A stretch of 64,000 nucleotides of DNA, taken from the NCBI RefSeq assembly GCF_002259645.1, contig NZ_MWWV01000018.1, positions 1 through 64,000 on the forward strand, written 5' to 3'. This document shows, in pieces, positions 8,664 to 17,106 of the stretch. The notes under the pieces were generated by a model. That model was given only the letters and a program-made list of their open reading frames with translations. It was not told where the DNA came from and did no database searches. The DNA is from Bifidobacterium tissieri. Lineage in GTDB: Bacteria; Actinomycetota; Actinomycetes; Actinomycetales; Bifidobacteriaceae. Both the position numbers and the translations under genes were made by a program. The first letter of the stretch is position 1, and each line of letters opens with the position of its first letter.

Positions 8664-9653
8664 ATGGAGTATGACCGCCAGCTGGACGCGTTTCTGGAGT
8701 ATCTGACGCGCAATCGCGGCCTGAGCGCGAACACCGTGCGCTCCTATGGGGCCGATCTGTCGGGATGCCTGCACATGCTGCACCTATACGGCGTGACATC
8801 GCTCAACGCGGTGACGGTGAACGACCTGCGGTCGTGGCTCGCCTTTGAGTCACGATCCCACGCGCGCTCCTCCATGGCGCGCAAGGTGGTGTCCGTGCGG
8901 TCGTTCTTCGCGTTCCTGCAGGACCGCGGCATGATCGCCTCCGATCCGGCGGCGGGGCTCAAGACACCGAAGATCCCCTCGACGCTGCCGGCCGTGCTAA
9001 GCGAGGAGCAGGCGGAGACGCTGATGAACAGCGTGGATGCCGCATCCGTCGCATCCTCGGAATCAGGCGAGGCCGGGGCGAATACGTCGAATGGGCGTGC
9101 CAAGTCGACGGATGACTCACCCGAGGGAACAGCCAAGCGGCATGCACTCGCCCTGCGCGATGCCGCCATCATGGAGCTGCTGTATGCCACAGGCATCCGC
9201 GTTTCGGAGCTCATCGGACTGGATCTGCGTGATGTCGACTTCTCCGCGCACACCATCCGCGTGACCGGCAAGGGCAACAAGCAACGTGTGGTGCCCTTCG
9301 GCGTACCGGCGGCCACGGCGCTTTCGCAATGGCTTGACGAGGGCCGTCCATGGGTGCTCGAGCATGCCGGACGGTCGTCGACGGCCGTATTCGTTGGCGT
9401 GCGTGGCGGCCGGCTGGATGCGCGGCAGGCCCGCACGGTGGTGCATCGCTGTGCGGCGGCCGCCGGCGTACCGGACATCAGTCCCCATGCGTTGCGCCAT
9501 TCAGCCGCCACCCATATGCTTGACGGCGGCGCCGATCTGCGCGAAGTGCAGGAGATGCTCGGCCATTCCTCGCTGCAGACCACGCAACGCTACACGCACG
9601 TCTCCATCGAACAGCTCACCCAACGCTACAATCAGGCCTTTCCCCGCGCCTGA
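8664..9653 (+). CDS. Tyrosine recombinase of XerC/XerD type
   Basis: 329 residues. The N-terminal SAM-like core-binding domain covers about residues 1-95 and the C-terminal catalytic domain shows every key residue: Arg in ATGIRVSELIGL, Lys in GKGNKQ, HxxR in SPHALRHSAATHML, His in MLGHSS and the nucleophile Tyr in TQRYTHV. This family resolves chromosome dimers at dif. A poorly conserved Ser/Gly/Ala-rich stretch of about 40 residues separates the two domains. ATG 8664 has AGGGAGG six bases upstream. There are no phage genes around it, so a chromosomal Xer role is more likely than a mobile integrase. Confidence 0.88.
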   Translation: MEYDRQLDAFLEYLTRNRGLSANTVRSYGADLSGCLHMLHLYGVTSLNAVTVNDLRSWLAFESRSHARSSMARKVVSVRSFFAFLQDRGMIASDPAAGLKTPKIPSTLPAVLSEEQAETLMNSVDAASVASSESGEAGANTSNGRAKSTDDSPEGTAKRHALALRDAAIMELLYATGIRVSELIGLDLRDVDFSAHTIRVTGKGNKQRVVPFGVPAATALSQWLDEGRPWVLEHAGRSSTAVFVGVRGGRLDARQARTVVHRCAAAAGVPDISPHALRHSAATHMLDGGADLREVQEMLGHSSLQTTQRYTHVSIEQLTQRYNQAFPRA

Positions 9654-9670
9654 CTTGACACGGCCGCATA

Positions 9671-9727
9671 TTCAGTCACGTGGCACTGTTTCAGTCACGT
9701 GGCACTGTTTCAGTCACGTGGCACCGT
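9671..9727. repeat. Three tandem 19-bp repeats containing CACGTG
   Basis: The unit TTCAGTCACGTGGCACTGT occurs at 9671-9689 and 9690-9708 without change, and at 9709-9727 with one T to C difference. Each copy contains the palindrome CACGTG. The array ends 51 bases before the exonuclease III start codon. It could bind a regulator or be a simple duplication. Confidence 0.9.
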
Positions 9728-9778
9728 GCCGTCACGATGCCGCTGCCGTCGCATCGTCGCTACTACACTGGAGGAACC

Positions 9779-10639
9779 ATGACGATTACGATCACCACTT
9801 CGAACATGAACGGCATTCGCGCCGCCCGACGCAAGAACGTAGGAAAATGGGTTGACGCCCATACCCCTGACGTGTGGTGCATGCAGGAGGTGCGCGCTCC
9901 CCAGAACGAGATCGATCCGATCTTCGACGACTTCGCACGACGATACGTCGACGCCGGTGTGCTGTCCGACCCCGGTGATCTGCATCGGCTGAACGAGGTC
10001 TGCCGGGTCAAGGGCCGGGCCGGCGTCGGACTGCTGTCCGCGCTGCCTGTGGTCGCCACTCGGCGTGGTCTGCCCGGACTGGACGAGGACGTGGATTCCG
10101 GTCGGTGGATCGAGGCCGACGTCACCACGCCACAGGGCTATACAATCACCGTTGCATGCGTGTACGTGCACGCGGGCAGCGCCGAGGACGAGACGAAGAT
10201 GGCGCAGAAGTACCGGTTCCTCGACCACATGCTCGTCCGGCTCGGCGAGCTGCGCGACGAGGCCGCACGCGGCGGCAGACAGGCCGTGCTGTGCGGCGAC
10301 TTCAACATCGCGCACACGCCGCTCGATATCAAGAACGCGAAAGGCAACGTCAAACACGCCGGATTCCTACCGGAGGAGCGTGCCTACGTGGACCGGTGGC
10401 TCGACGAATACGAGTTCGTCGACGTGATGCGCGATCTCGCCGGAGACATTCAGGGACCGTACACCTGGTGGAGCCAGCGCGGCCGCGCGTTCGACAACAA
10501 CGTCGGCTGGCGGCTCGACTACCAGTTCGCCACGCCGGAGCTGGCGGAGACCGCGTGCGGATTCGTCATCGACAAGGCACCCACCTACGAAGCCCGATGG
10601 TCGGACCACGCTCCACTGAGCATCATGTACAACGTGTAG
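9779..10639 (+). CDS. xth: Exodeoxyribonuclease III / AP endonuclease
   Basis: 286 residues of the exonuclease-endonuclease-phosphatase family, removing 3' blocks and cutting at abasic sites in base excision repair. The motifs are in place: SNMNGIRAA (metal-binding Asn), CMQEVRAP (Glu), GDFNIAHTPLDI (Asp/Asn pair), TWWSQRGRAFDNNVGWRLDY and the terminal WSDHAPL with catalytic His. ATG 9779 has GGAGG four bases upstream. The 19-bp repeat array lies in its upstream region. The DUF3710 gene follows after 50 bases and may be co-transcribed. Confidence 0.93.
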   Translation: MTITITTSNMNGIRAARRKNVGKWVDAHTPDVWCMQEVRAPQNEIDPIFDDFARRYVDAGVLSDPGDLHRLNEVCRVKGRAGVGLLSALPVVATRRGLPGLDEDVDSGRWIEADVTTPQGYTITVACVYVHAGSAEDETKMAQKYRFLDHMLVRLGELRDEAARGGRQAVLCGDFNIAHTPLDIKNAKGNVKHAGFLPEERAYVDRWLDEYEFVDVMRDLAGDIQGPYTWWSQRGRAFDNNVGWRLDYQFATPELAETACGFVIDKAPTYEARWSDHAPLSIMYNV

Positions 10640-10689
10640 TCTATGTAACGGAAAAACTCACCGTTCGAACGCTTGAGAAACGAGGCACC

Positions 10690-11550
10690 ATGGGACTGTT
10701 CGGATTCGGCAGGAAGAAGCACGCCGAAGAGGAAGCCAAGGAGAAGGACAAGGAAACGGACATCGACATCGTCGATGAGTCCAGTGACTCCGACGACGCC
10801 GACAAGTCCGCCGCCGAACCGCGTGCCGACCGTCAGCCCACCGCCGATGGCGAGCGCGGCGAGGATCAGGGCCCGTGGGACGTGGATGACGACAACATCC
10901 CCGACTACGACGACTACCTCGACATCGGCTCCCTCTACCTGCCGTTCCTCCAGGGCATCGAAATGCGCCTGAAGGGCAACCGCCAGACCAACCAGATTCT
11001 GGGTGCCACCATCACCTGGGGCGACTCCAGTCTGGAGCTGGAGGCGTTCGCGGCCCCCAAGTCCTTCGGCCTGTGGGACGACGTGCGCAGCGACCTCATG
11101 GACGCCAATCATGACGCCAAGGAACAGGACGGCACGTTCGGCAAGGAGCTGATCCTTCCCGTCACGGTCGGCAAGAAGGTACTCAAGACCCGCATCGTGG
11201 GCGTGGACGGACCGCGTTGGATGCTGCGCGGCGTGTTCTCCGGCCCCGCCGCCACCGATCCGGACAGCGAGGAGAAGAAGACGCTCGACAAGTACTTCTC
11301 CGACGTGGTGGTGGAGCGCGGCGAGGAACCGCTTGCCCCCCGTGACCTGATTCCCATGCACCCGCCGATCGGCCCGGCCGAACGTGCCAAGCAGGCTGCG
11401 GCTGAAGGCAAGATCGAGGAGGGTGAAGACTCCGGCGAGTCCCAGGCCGCGGAGATCCCCGGCAAGCCCAAGGGACCGCTGAGCAAGACCCTCGAGACGG
11501 AAACACAGACCACGCTGCGTCGCGGCCCGCTGTTCTCCGAAGTGCGCTGA
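10690..11550 (+). CDS. DUF3710 family protein
   Basis: 286 residues. Residues ~1-65 are strongly acidic and lysine-rich, probably disordered. The DUF3710 core starts near DVGSLYLP-like text (here DIGSLYLPFLQGIEMRL) and includes SSLELEAFAAPKSFGLWDDV and DGPRWMLRGVFSGPA. A variable Glu/Lys-rich tail ends with TLRRGPLFSEVR. The family is actinobacterial, has no established function, and usually sits next to DUF3159, as here six bases downstream. Confidence 0.85.
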   Translation: MGLFGFGRKKHAEEEAKEKDKETDIDIVDESSDSDDADKSAAEPRADRQPTADGERGEDQGPWDVDDDNIPDYDDYLDIGSLYLPFLQGIEMRLKGNRQTNQILGATITWGDSSLELEAFAAPKSFGLWDDVRSDLMDANHDAKEQDGTFGKELILPVTVGKKVLKTRIVGVDGPRWMLRGVFSGPAATDPDSEEKKTLDKYFSDVVVERGEEPLAPRDLIPMHPPIGPAERAKQAAAEGKIEEGEDSGESQAAEIPGKPKGPLSKTLETETQTTLRRGPLFSEVR

Positions 11551-11556
11551 TCCGGC

Positions 11557-12324
11557 ATGGGCCTGTTCGATCACAAGACCGACCCCGGCGACACCGGTAG
11601 CACTGGCGACACCGGCAAACGCAGCGGCATGGCGTCGCTGGCCAACGAGGACTTCTCCGTCATCGATGCCATCGGAGGCCCGCGCGGCGTACTCGAATCC
11701 GTACTGCCCGGCGTGGTGTTCGTGGTGCTGTTCGTCGCCACCCGCGACCTGCAGCTGACGATCATGGTTTCCGCGGCGCTCGCCGTGATCCAGGTGATCG
11801 TCCGCCTTGTACAACGTCAGTCGGTCATGGGCGCGCTCGCCGGCGTGTTCGCGGTGGCGATCTGCCTGGTGTGGGCGTGGTTCAGCCATGACGCGCGCAA
11901 CTACTATCTGCCGGGTTTCCTGGTCAATACGTTCTGGATCGTGGTGTTGGCGATTTCTCTGCTTGTTCGTATCCCGGGCATCGGCGCGCTGGTGGAGTTC
12001 GTGCGCAATCCGGTGATCGAGCACCCGCGCGCATGGCTGTCCGCGTGGCGTGACGACAAGCCGCTGCTGCGCGCGTACATGACCGTCACCGGGTTGTGGA
12101 TCGTGGTGTTCGCCGCCCGTCTTGGCGTGCAGGTGCCCATGTATCTGACGAATCATGTGGGCTGGCTGGGCACGGCGCGGCTCATCATGGGCGTGCCGTT
12201 GTTCGCCGCTGCCATCTGGGCTTCGTGGCTGGTCATCGCCACGCCATTGCATCGTCATCGTCTTGCCGAGCGGGCCGCTAATGCAGAGTCCGCTAATGCA
12301 GAGTCCGCCGACGAGCAGGCATGA
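11557..12324 (+). CDS. DUF3159 family membrane protein
   Basis: 255 residues with about six predicted membrane segments between residues 45 and 235, for example GVVFVVLFVATRDLQLTIMV and LVNTFWIVVLAISLLV. The start follows DUF3710 by six bases, so the two probably form an operon. Its function is unknown. Near the 3' end a perfect 15-bp duplication (12275-12304) encodes ANAES twice, a recent slippage event in a dispensable tail. Confidence 0.83.
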   Translation: MGLFDHKTDPGDTGSTGDTGKRSGMASLANEDFSVIDAIGGPRGVLESVLPGVVFVVLFVATRDLQLTIMVSAALAVIQVIVRLVQRQSVMGALAGVFAVAICLVWAWFSHDARNYYLPGFLVNTFWIVVLAISLLVRIPGIGALVEFVRNPVIEHPRAWLSAWRDDKPLLRAYMTVTGLWIVVFAARLGVQVPMYLTNHVGWLGTARLIMGVPLFAAAIWASWLVIATPLHRHRLAERAANAESANAESADEQA

Positions 12325-12361
12325 CCGTCGCAGCCATCGCAACTGTATGAAAGGAAACCCT

Positions 12362-13645
12362 ATGAACACTCAGGTCCGTATCGAACGCTATGCCGATCAG
12401 GGCCGGTGCGTGGCGCATATCGACGGACGGGTGGTGTTCGTTCGTTTCGCATTGCCGGGTGAATTGGTGGACATCCGTCTTGACGAGCCGCATGACCGGG
12501 ATGACCGGTTCTGGACCGGCGAGGTCGTCGAGGTGATCGAACCGAGCGCCGACCGTGTGGACCCCGTCTGGCCGCTCGCCGGTCCGCTTGCCTGGGGCGG
12601 GGGAGTGGGCGGTGCCGACATGGTGCATGTGTCCATTCCGGGACAGCTGCGGTGGAAGTCATCGACGATCGGCGAGCAGATGCGTCGTCTCGGCCATGTG
12701 GATGTCGAGGTGCCCGTGGTCGGCGTGTCTGATGATGTGGATCGCAACGGTCTCGGCTGGCGTACCCGCATCGAGATGATCGCCGATGATGAGGGCCGTC
12801 CGTCCATGCGCCGACGCGAGTCGCACATCCGCGTGCCGCTTGACGCGATGCCGCTCGCCACCGACGCGCTTAACGCCGTGGCTGATCGGCAGCGGGTCTG
12901 GGAGGGGGGATTCGTTCCCGGATCCCAGATTCGTCTTGCCGTGCCCGAACCGCGCAATGCATCGTCGGATGACGCGGATATTCCCGCAGCTGTCGGCGAC
13001 AATTACGCTCTGCTTGTCGACGGCAAGCTGAAGTCCGGTTCCCAGACGCTCACTGAAACCGTGCGACTCAACGACGGCCATGAGTTTACCTACACCGTGG
13101 ATGCCGGCGGCTTCTGGCAGGTGCACCGTCAGGCGCCGATCGCCTTGGCGAACGAGGTGATCGATCTGGTACGGGAGCGACTTGACGGTGCCGAATCGGC
13201 CGTGTTGTGGGATCTGTATTCCGGGTCAGGCCTGTTCACGCTGCCATTGGCCGCCGCGACCGCCGAACGAACGCAGGTTCTCAGCATCGAAGGGGCCAAG
13301 ACCGCCGTGAAAAGCGCCCAGCGCAATCTGCGTGCCGCCGGACTGGATAATGTGGATTCCCGTGCCGGCGATGTGTCGAAGACGCTGCGCAACATTCCGA
13401 AGAATCTCGCCCTGCCGGACGTGGTGGTGCTCGACCCGCCGCGTGCCGGCGCGAAGAGGCGCGTGTGCGAGCAGATCGCCGATTCCGGCACCCGCAGCGT
13501 GATCTACGTGGCCTGCGACCCGACGAGCCTCGCCCGCGACACGGCCACGCTCACTGATCTCGGCTACGATCTGGCACACATTCAGGGCTTCGACATCTAC
13601 CCCAACACCCATCACGTCGAAACGGTGGCCCTTTTCACCAAGTGA
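12362..13645 (+). CDS. TrmA/RlmD-family RNA (uracil-C5)-methyltransferase
   Basis: 427 residues. An N-terminal TRAM-like domain (residues ~1-60) precedes a SAM-binding Rossmann domain with WDLYSGSGLFTLPLA. The catalytic region is VVVLDPPRAGAKRRV and YVACDPTSLARD, the latter holding the nucleophilic Cys of the family. The cysteine cluster that binds an iron-sulfur centre in E. coli RlmD is not visible, so this is the cluster-less form. The substrate (tRNA U54 or a 23S uridine) is undecided. It follows DUF3159 with a 37-base gap. Confidence 0.88.
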   Translation: MNTQVRIERYADQGRCVAHIDGRVVFVRFALPGELVDIRLDEPHDRDDRFWTGEVVEVIEPSADRVDPVWPLAGPLAWGGGVGGADMVHVSIPGQLRWKSSTIGEQMRRLGHVDVEVPVVGVSDDVDRNGLGWRTRIEMIADDEGRPSMRRRESHIRVPLDAMPLATDALNAVADRQRVWEGGFVPGSQIRLAVPEPRNASSDDADIPAAVGDNYALLVDGKLKSGSQTLTETVRLNDGHEFTYTVDAGGFWQVHRQAPIALANEVIDLVRERLDGAESAVLWDLYSGSGLFTLPLAAATAERTQVLSIEGAKTAVKSAQRNLRAAGLDNVDSRAGDVSKTLRNIPKNLALPDVVVLDPPRAGAKRRVCEQIADSGTRSVIYVACDPTSLARDTATLTDLGYDLAHIQGFDIYPNTHHVETVALFTK

Positions 13646-13694
13646 GGCTCAGCAGCGTTCCCGTGGGGGCTCACATGCCGGTGGGTATGCCGCT

Positions 13695-13736
13695 TCGGTG
13701 CGTATCCGATACATGGATACGTCGGATACGCACCGA
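13695..13736. terminator. Perfect 15-bp stem-loop between convergent genes
   Basis: TCGGTGCGTATCCGA (13695-13709) pairs with TCGGATACGCACCGA (13722-13736) around a 12-base loop. It lies 50 bases after the RNA methyltransferase stop. No T-run follows on the plus strand, so termination is plausible rather than certain. It sits inside the first unit of the 51-bp repeat. Confidence 0.5.
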
Positions 13737-13880
13737 GGAATGCGCCAGCTGCTCATCCGACACGTGCGTACGTCAAACAAGCATGGGAGAGCGGTCTCGG
13801 TGCCCATATGACGCACGTGTGCGACGAACAAGCATCGAGGCGGTGGTTTCGTGCTTGTGTAACGCACCGTGCGTCACTGG
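13696..13880. repeat. Diverged 51-bp tandem repeat, about 3.5 copies
   Basis: Related units start at 13696, 13747, 13798 and 13849, an exact 51-base period. Alignment anchors are CGGTGCGTAT, AGCTGCTCAT, CGGTGCCCAT and TCGTGCTTGT, and units 2 and 3 share ACAAGCAT at the same position. Units 2 and 3 agree at about two thirds of the first 39 positions by eye. The last copy runs into the 3' end of the exporter gene. The period is 17 codons and both strands stay open across much of it. Confidence 0.65.
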
Positions 13881-16246
13881 CCGCGTCCATACAATCCCGC
13901 ATACACGCCGTCCAGTTGCATGAGCTCATCATGAGTGCCGCGTTCCACGATACGACCATGATCCATGACCAGAATCTCGTCGAACCGTCGGATCGCGTTC
14001 AACCGATGAGCCACCACCGCGCACCCGCACGGCGAGGAGAGCAGATAGTCCATCACCCGCTGCTCGGATCGATTGTCGAGCGCGCTGGTCGGCTCGTCGA
14101 GCAGCACAAACGCAGGATCAGCCACCAGCGCACGGGCCAGCGCGATCTTCTGCTTCTGTCCGCCGGACAGATTCATGCCATGCTCGCTGATCATGGTGTC
14201 CAAACCCATGGTCGGGTTCATCATCGATTCGTCGATGCCCACGGTCTGGCAGATCTCCGACAGCCGTTGCGGCGCGATATCGTCTCGATGCAGCAGAATG
14301 TTGTCGCGCAGCGTCTCGTTGAACACCATGGAGTCCTGATGCACGAACGCCAGATGTCGTGCTCTCCATTCGGAGGCCTGCTCCGTCAGAGGATGCGCCG
14401 CGTCCGGCTCCTCCACCAGCATCCGTCCGCTGGTGGGTGCCACCAGTCCGGCGAGTACCCTCAACACCGTGCTCTTACCTGAACCGGTCGGTCCGACGAT
14501 CGCGATCTTTTTCCCTGCATCCAGATCGATGTCGATATGTTCCACCACTGGTTTGCTGAACACCGAATACGAGTAGGACACGTCAGCCGCGTGCAGCCGT
14601 TGGGGGATCTCCCGAACCGGCAGAGCATTCGGGGAATCATCGGCACGGGCACTGTCTTCGTCATCGGGAATGATCTCCATCACCTTGCGGATGTATGTGC
14701 CGATGGCGGCGAACTGACTGATTGCCCCCATGATGCCGGCGAACGGCGTGGCGAACGATGACGCCAATGTCATGAAACCGACGACTCCGCCGAGCCCGAT
14801 CATACCGTGCTCCGCCAGCAGGGAGCCGAACATCACCACCGCCAGCGGCAGCACGAAGATCAACGCTCCGGACAGTGACGACAGCCATGCCTCCAGCCGT
14901 CCACGCCGGGTCTGGAATCCCAGCTGCCGTTCCAACGCGTCATGCCACCGGTCGTGGAAATGCGATTCCAAATTGAGGCTTTTCACCGTCTCGATGCCGG
15001 AGAAGATCTCGATGAACGACTGCTGCACCGCGGACTGCGCCTGCGTCTCCTTGTCCACCAACATCTTGGACCGTGCCGCATACACCACGGATACGATCAG
15101 GATCAGTGCGCATACCGTCAGCGTCATCATGGTGAGCGGCACCGAATAGACGATCATCATGACCAGATACACGATGAGAAACACGAATGAGACGAGTGAG
15201 CCGATCAGACCGGTGGTCAGTGTCTGTTCGATCACCATCACCAGATTCGCCCGGTAGATCAGATCGCCGCTCGATCGGTTGATGAAGAACGCGTAATCAC
15301 GATCCAGTACGCCACGCATATATCGGTCGAACAGGAACCGGCCGAACGACACCTGCAGACGAGTGAGCACCAGATCGTTGAATGCGTTAACGAAATATGA
15401 CACCGCCAGCGAACCGGCCACCACGCATAGCGCGAGCATGAAGAACGATTCCGTACCAGCCAACGTCTGATGATCCACCATGAACGTGGTGACCGACGGC
15501 ACGATCAGTCCCAGCCCTTGAATCGCAAACGACAGCAGTAGCGTCGCCGCGAATGCGAAGGAGGAACGTCGGATGAACTGCCCGATATGACGCAACGTAC
15601 CGGTGCCGATCAGCCGCAGCCGCAGACGAATACGATTCCTCAGCTTCCGCATGTCCGGGATCGCATCCTGATTCCCCGTGCCGTTTTCCCCGCCGATACC
15701 GGGTCGTTCGGCCTGTTCGGCTTCGGTGTTCTCGCAATTCTCCTCATCATCGAATCCGTCGTCCTCGATGCTGGGGGTGCTGATGAGCATGACTCCCGAA
15801 AAATGGGCGACGAATTCCTCGTCGGTCAACGCGAGCCGTCCCCTAGCCGGATCAAGGATGCGGAACCGGCCAAACCGATAGCTTTCCAACACCACGAAAT
15901 GCCGCTGATCCCAGAACATGATCACCGGCACCGCCAGTGACTTCATCGCACGGAGAACCCTAGGGGTCGGCCGGCCGGTCCCCTCGATGGTGGCGGGGCT
16001 TACCACGCCACGGCATGAGACACGGAAGTCGGTGAGCACGGTGACGATGTCCTGCATGCTCATGCCCCCGCGCGGCACACCATACCGGGTGCGCAGCTCC
16101 TCCAGACTGGTTCGCCGCCCGTAGGCGAGCAGCAGCATGGCGGCGCAGGCGAGCCCGCATTCGCTGTGCTCGGACTGCTCGACCAGCGGCACGTGGTACC
16201 GGCGGCGACGGCAGCGCCATAGTCTCAACGGCGACATAATGCGCAT
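13874..16246 (-). CDS. lanT: Bacteriocin/lanthipeptide exporter with C39 peptidase domain (LanT)
   Basis: 790 residues. The N-terminal peptidase C39 domain keeps Gln24 and Cys30 (VEQSEHSECGLAC), His116 (DQRHFVVLE) and Asp132 (LDPARG), so it should be active. These enzymes remove leaders after double-glycine-type sites while exporting the peptide. An acidic insert (~155-210) precedes a six-helix ABC transmembrane domain (~225-505) and an ATPase domain with GPTGSGKST, LSGGQKQKIALAR and VLLDEPTSALD. The start is the ATG at 16246, with GGAGG eleven bases upstream. It is the last gene of the minus-strand lanthipeptide operon, 53 bases after the ABC ATPase. Length exceeds the usual ~715 because of the acidic insert. 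Confidence 0.93.
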   Translation of the reverse strand: MRIMSPLRLWRCRRRRYHVPLVEQSEHSECGLACAAMLLLAYGRRTSLEELRTRYGVPRGGMSMQDIVTVLTDFRVSCRGVVSPATIEGTGRPTPRVLRAMKSLAVPVIMFWDQRHFVVLESYRFGRFRILDPARGRLALTDEEFVAHFSGVMLISTPSIEDDGFDDEENCENTEAEQAERPGIGGENGTGNQDAIPDMRKLRNRIRLRLRLIGTGTLRHIGQFIRRSSFAFAATLLLSFAIQGLGLIVPSVTTFMVDHQTLAGTESFFMLALCVVAGSLAVSYFVNAFNDLVLTRLQVSFGRFLFDRYMRGVLDRDYAFFINRSSGDLIYRANLVMVIEQTLTTGLIGSLVSFVFLIVYLVMMIVYSVPLTMMTLTVCALILIVSVVYAARSKMLVDKETQAQSAVQQSFIEIFSGIETVKSLNLESHFHDRWHDALERQLGFQTRRGRLEAWLSSLSGALIFVLPLAVVMFGSLLAEHGMIGLGGVVGFMTLASSFATPFAGIMGAISQFAAIGTYIRKVMEIIPDDEDSARADDSPNALPVREIPQRLHAADVSYSYSVFSKPVVEHIDIDLDAGKKIAIVGPTGSGKSTVLRVLAGLVAPTSGRMLVEEPDAAHPLTEQASEWRARHLAFVHQDSMVFNETLRDNILLHRDDIAPQRLSEICQTVGIDESMMNPTMGLDTMISEHGMNLSGGQKQKIALARALVADPAFVLLDEPTSALDNRSEQRVMDYLLSSPCGCAVVAHRLNAIRRFDEILVMDHGRIVERGTHDELMQLDGVYAGLYGRGQ

Positions 16247-16299
16247 GATGAATGAATCCTCCGTAAATGGTTCCGGTCGGTCGAGTAGCAGAGTGCCCG

Positions 16300-17106
16300 T
16301 CAGTCGTTGATGCCGAAATCGACGTGCGTCTTCTCCCGGCCAAGCGTGGCGGCCTTTTCGAACTCCTCGAACGTGGGGAAATCGGCGATCATATGATCGG
16401 CGATCAGACGCTTGTGATCGAGGATGATGATCCGGTCGGCCACCTCCCAGCAGTAGTGCAGGTCATGCGTGATGGTCAGAATCGTCCGACCATCCGCGCG
16501 CAGCTGGTTGATGTAGTCCACAAGCAGCTGTCGGGTGAGCGGATCCACCGAATTCGTCGGCTCGTCGAGCATGATCATATGCGGGTCGAGCAGCATGCCG
16601 GCCACGAGTCCGGCGCGCTTGCGCAGTCCCGAGCTCAGATCCGACACCTTCTTGTCCAGATGCTCGCCGATGCCGAACGCCTGCACGAGCTTCTGATCCT
16701 CCAGCGTGGCAAGATCAATCGTCCTGGCACCGACCTTGCGGGCCTTGCGATTGTCGAATAGGAGCTTGCGGAACTTGATGTTGTCGCGCACGGTCATCGA
16801 ATTGATCATGTTCGCCTGCTCGGTCATTTCGAACACGTCGCGCATGGACGGTACGTAACGCTTGTTGATGATCGCCCGACCGGACCATGGGCGCAGCAGT
16901 CCGACGATGAGGTTGAACAACGTGGTTTTCCCCACGCCGTTGTAGCCGAGGATCGCCAGCGACTGTCCCTTGGGCACGTCGAAGCTCACGTGTTCGAGCA
17001 CGCTCTGCTTGCGCTTGTATCCGAAGGTGATGTCCTGCACCGCGATGATCGGGGGTTTGCTCTGCTGGTTCTGTTCGTTGTCGTTCATCATTTCGTTGTC
17101 GTTCAT
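16300..17106 (-). CDS. ABC transporter ATP-binding protein of the lanthipeptide locus
   Basis: 268 residues with Walker A GYNGVGKTTLF (~54-64), signature LSSGLRKRAG, Walker B MIMLDEPTNSVDP and an H-loop in TITHDLHYCWEV. It is a stand-alone ATPase; the nearby membrane gene at 19110 is its likely partner, together resembling LanF/LanE-type self-immunity pumps. ATG 17106 overlaps the LanM stop as ATGA. A 15-bp stretch encoding MNDNE is duplicated at the very start, offering a second ATG 18 bases downstream. Immunity is inference from context; export of another peptide is possible. Confidence 0.88.
   Translation of the reverse strand: MNDNEMMNDNEQNQQSKPPIIAVQDITFGYKRKQSVLEHVSFDVPKGQSLAILGYNGVGKTTLFNLIVGLLRPWSGRAIINKRYVPSMRDVFEMTEQANMINSMTVRDNIKFRKLLFDNRKARKVGARTIDLATLEDQKLVQAFGIGEHLDKKVSDLSSGLRKRAGLVAGMLLDPHMIMLDEPTNSVDPLTRQLLVDYINQLRADGRTILTITHDLHYCWEVADRIIILDHKRLIADHMIADFPTFEEFEKAATLGREKTHVDFGIND

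Noticed and set aside
8664-9653. Xer-type recombinase as a prophage or island integrase
   Set aside because: No phage genes, tRNA or attachment repeats flank it, and its neighbours are housekeeping genes.
9671-9727. The 19-bp repeats as a CRISPR array
   Set aside because: Units are directly adjacent with no spacers and no cas genes are present.
13702-13720. GTATCC-N7-GGATAC near the end of lanT as a third operator for the lanthipeptide regulator
   Set aside because: Its spacing (7) differs from the twin sites upstream of lanA (5) and it lies at a 3' end inside a repeat, so chance similarity is more likely.
13642-13923. Cys/Arg-rich ORFs on both strands after the RNA methyltransferase gene
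   Set aside because: They arise from the 51-bp repeat and lack ribosome-binding sites. I report the repeat instead of a protein.
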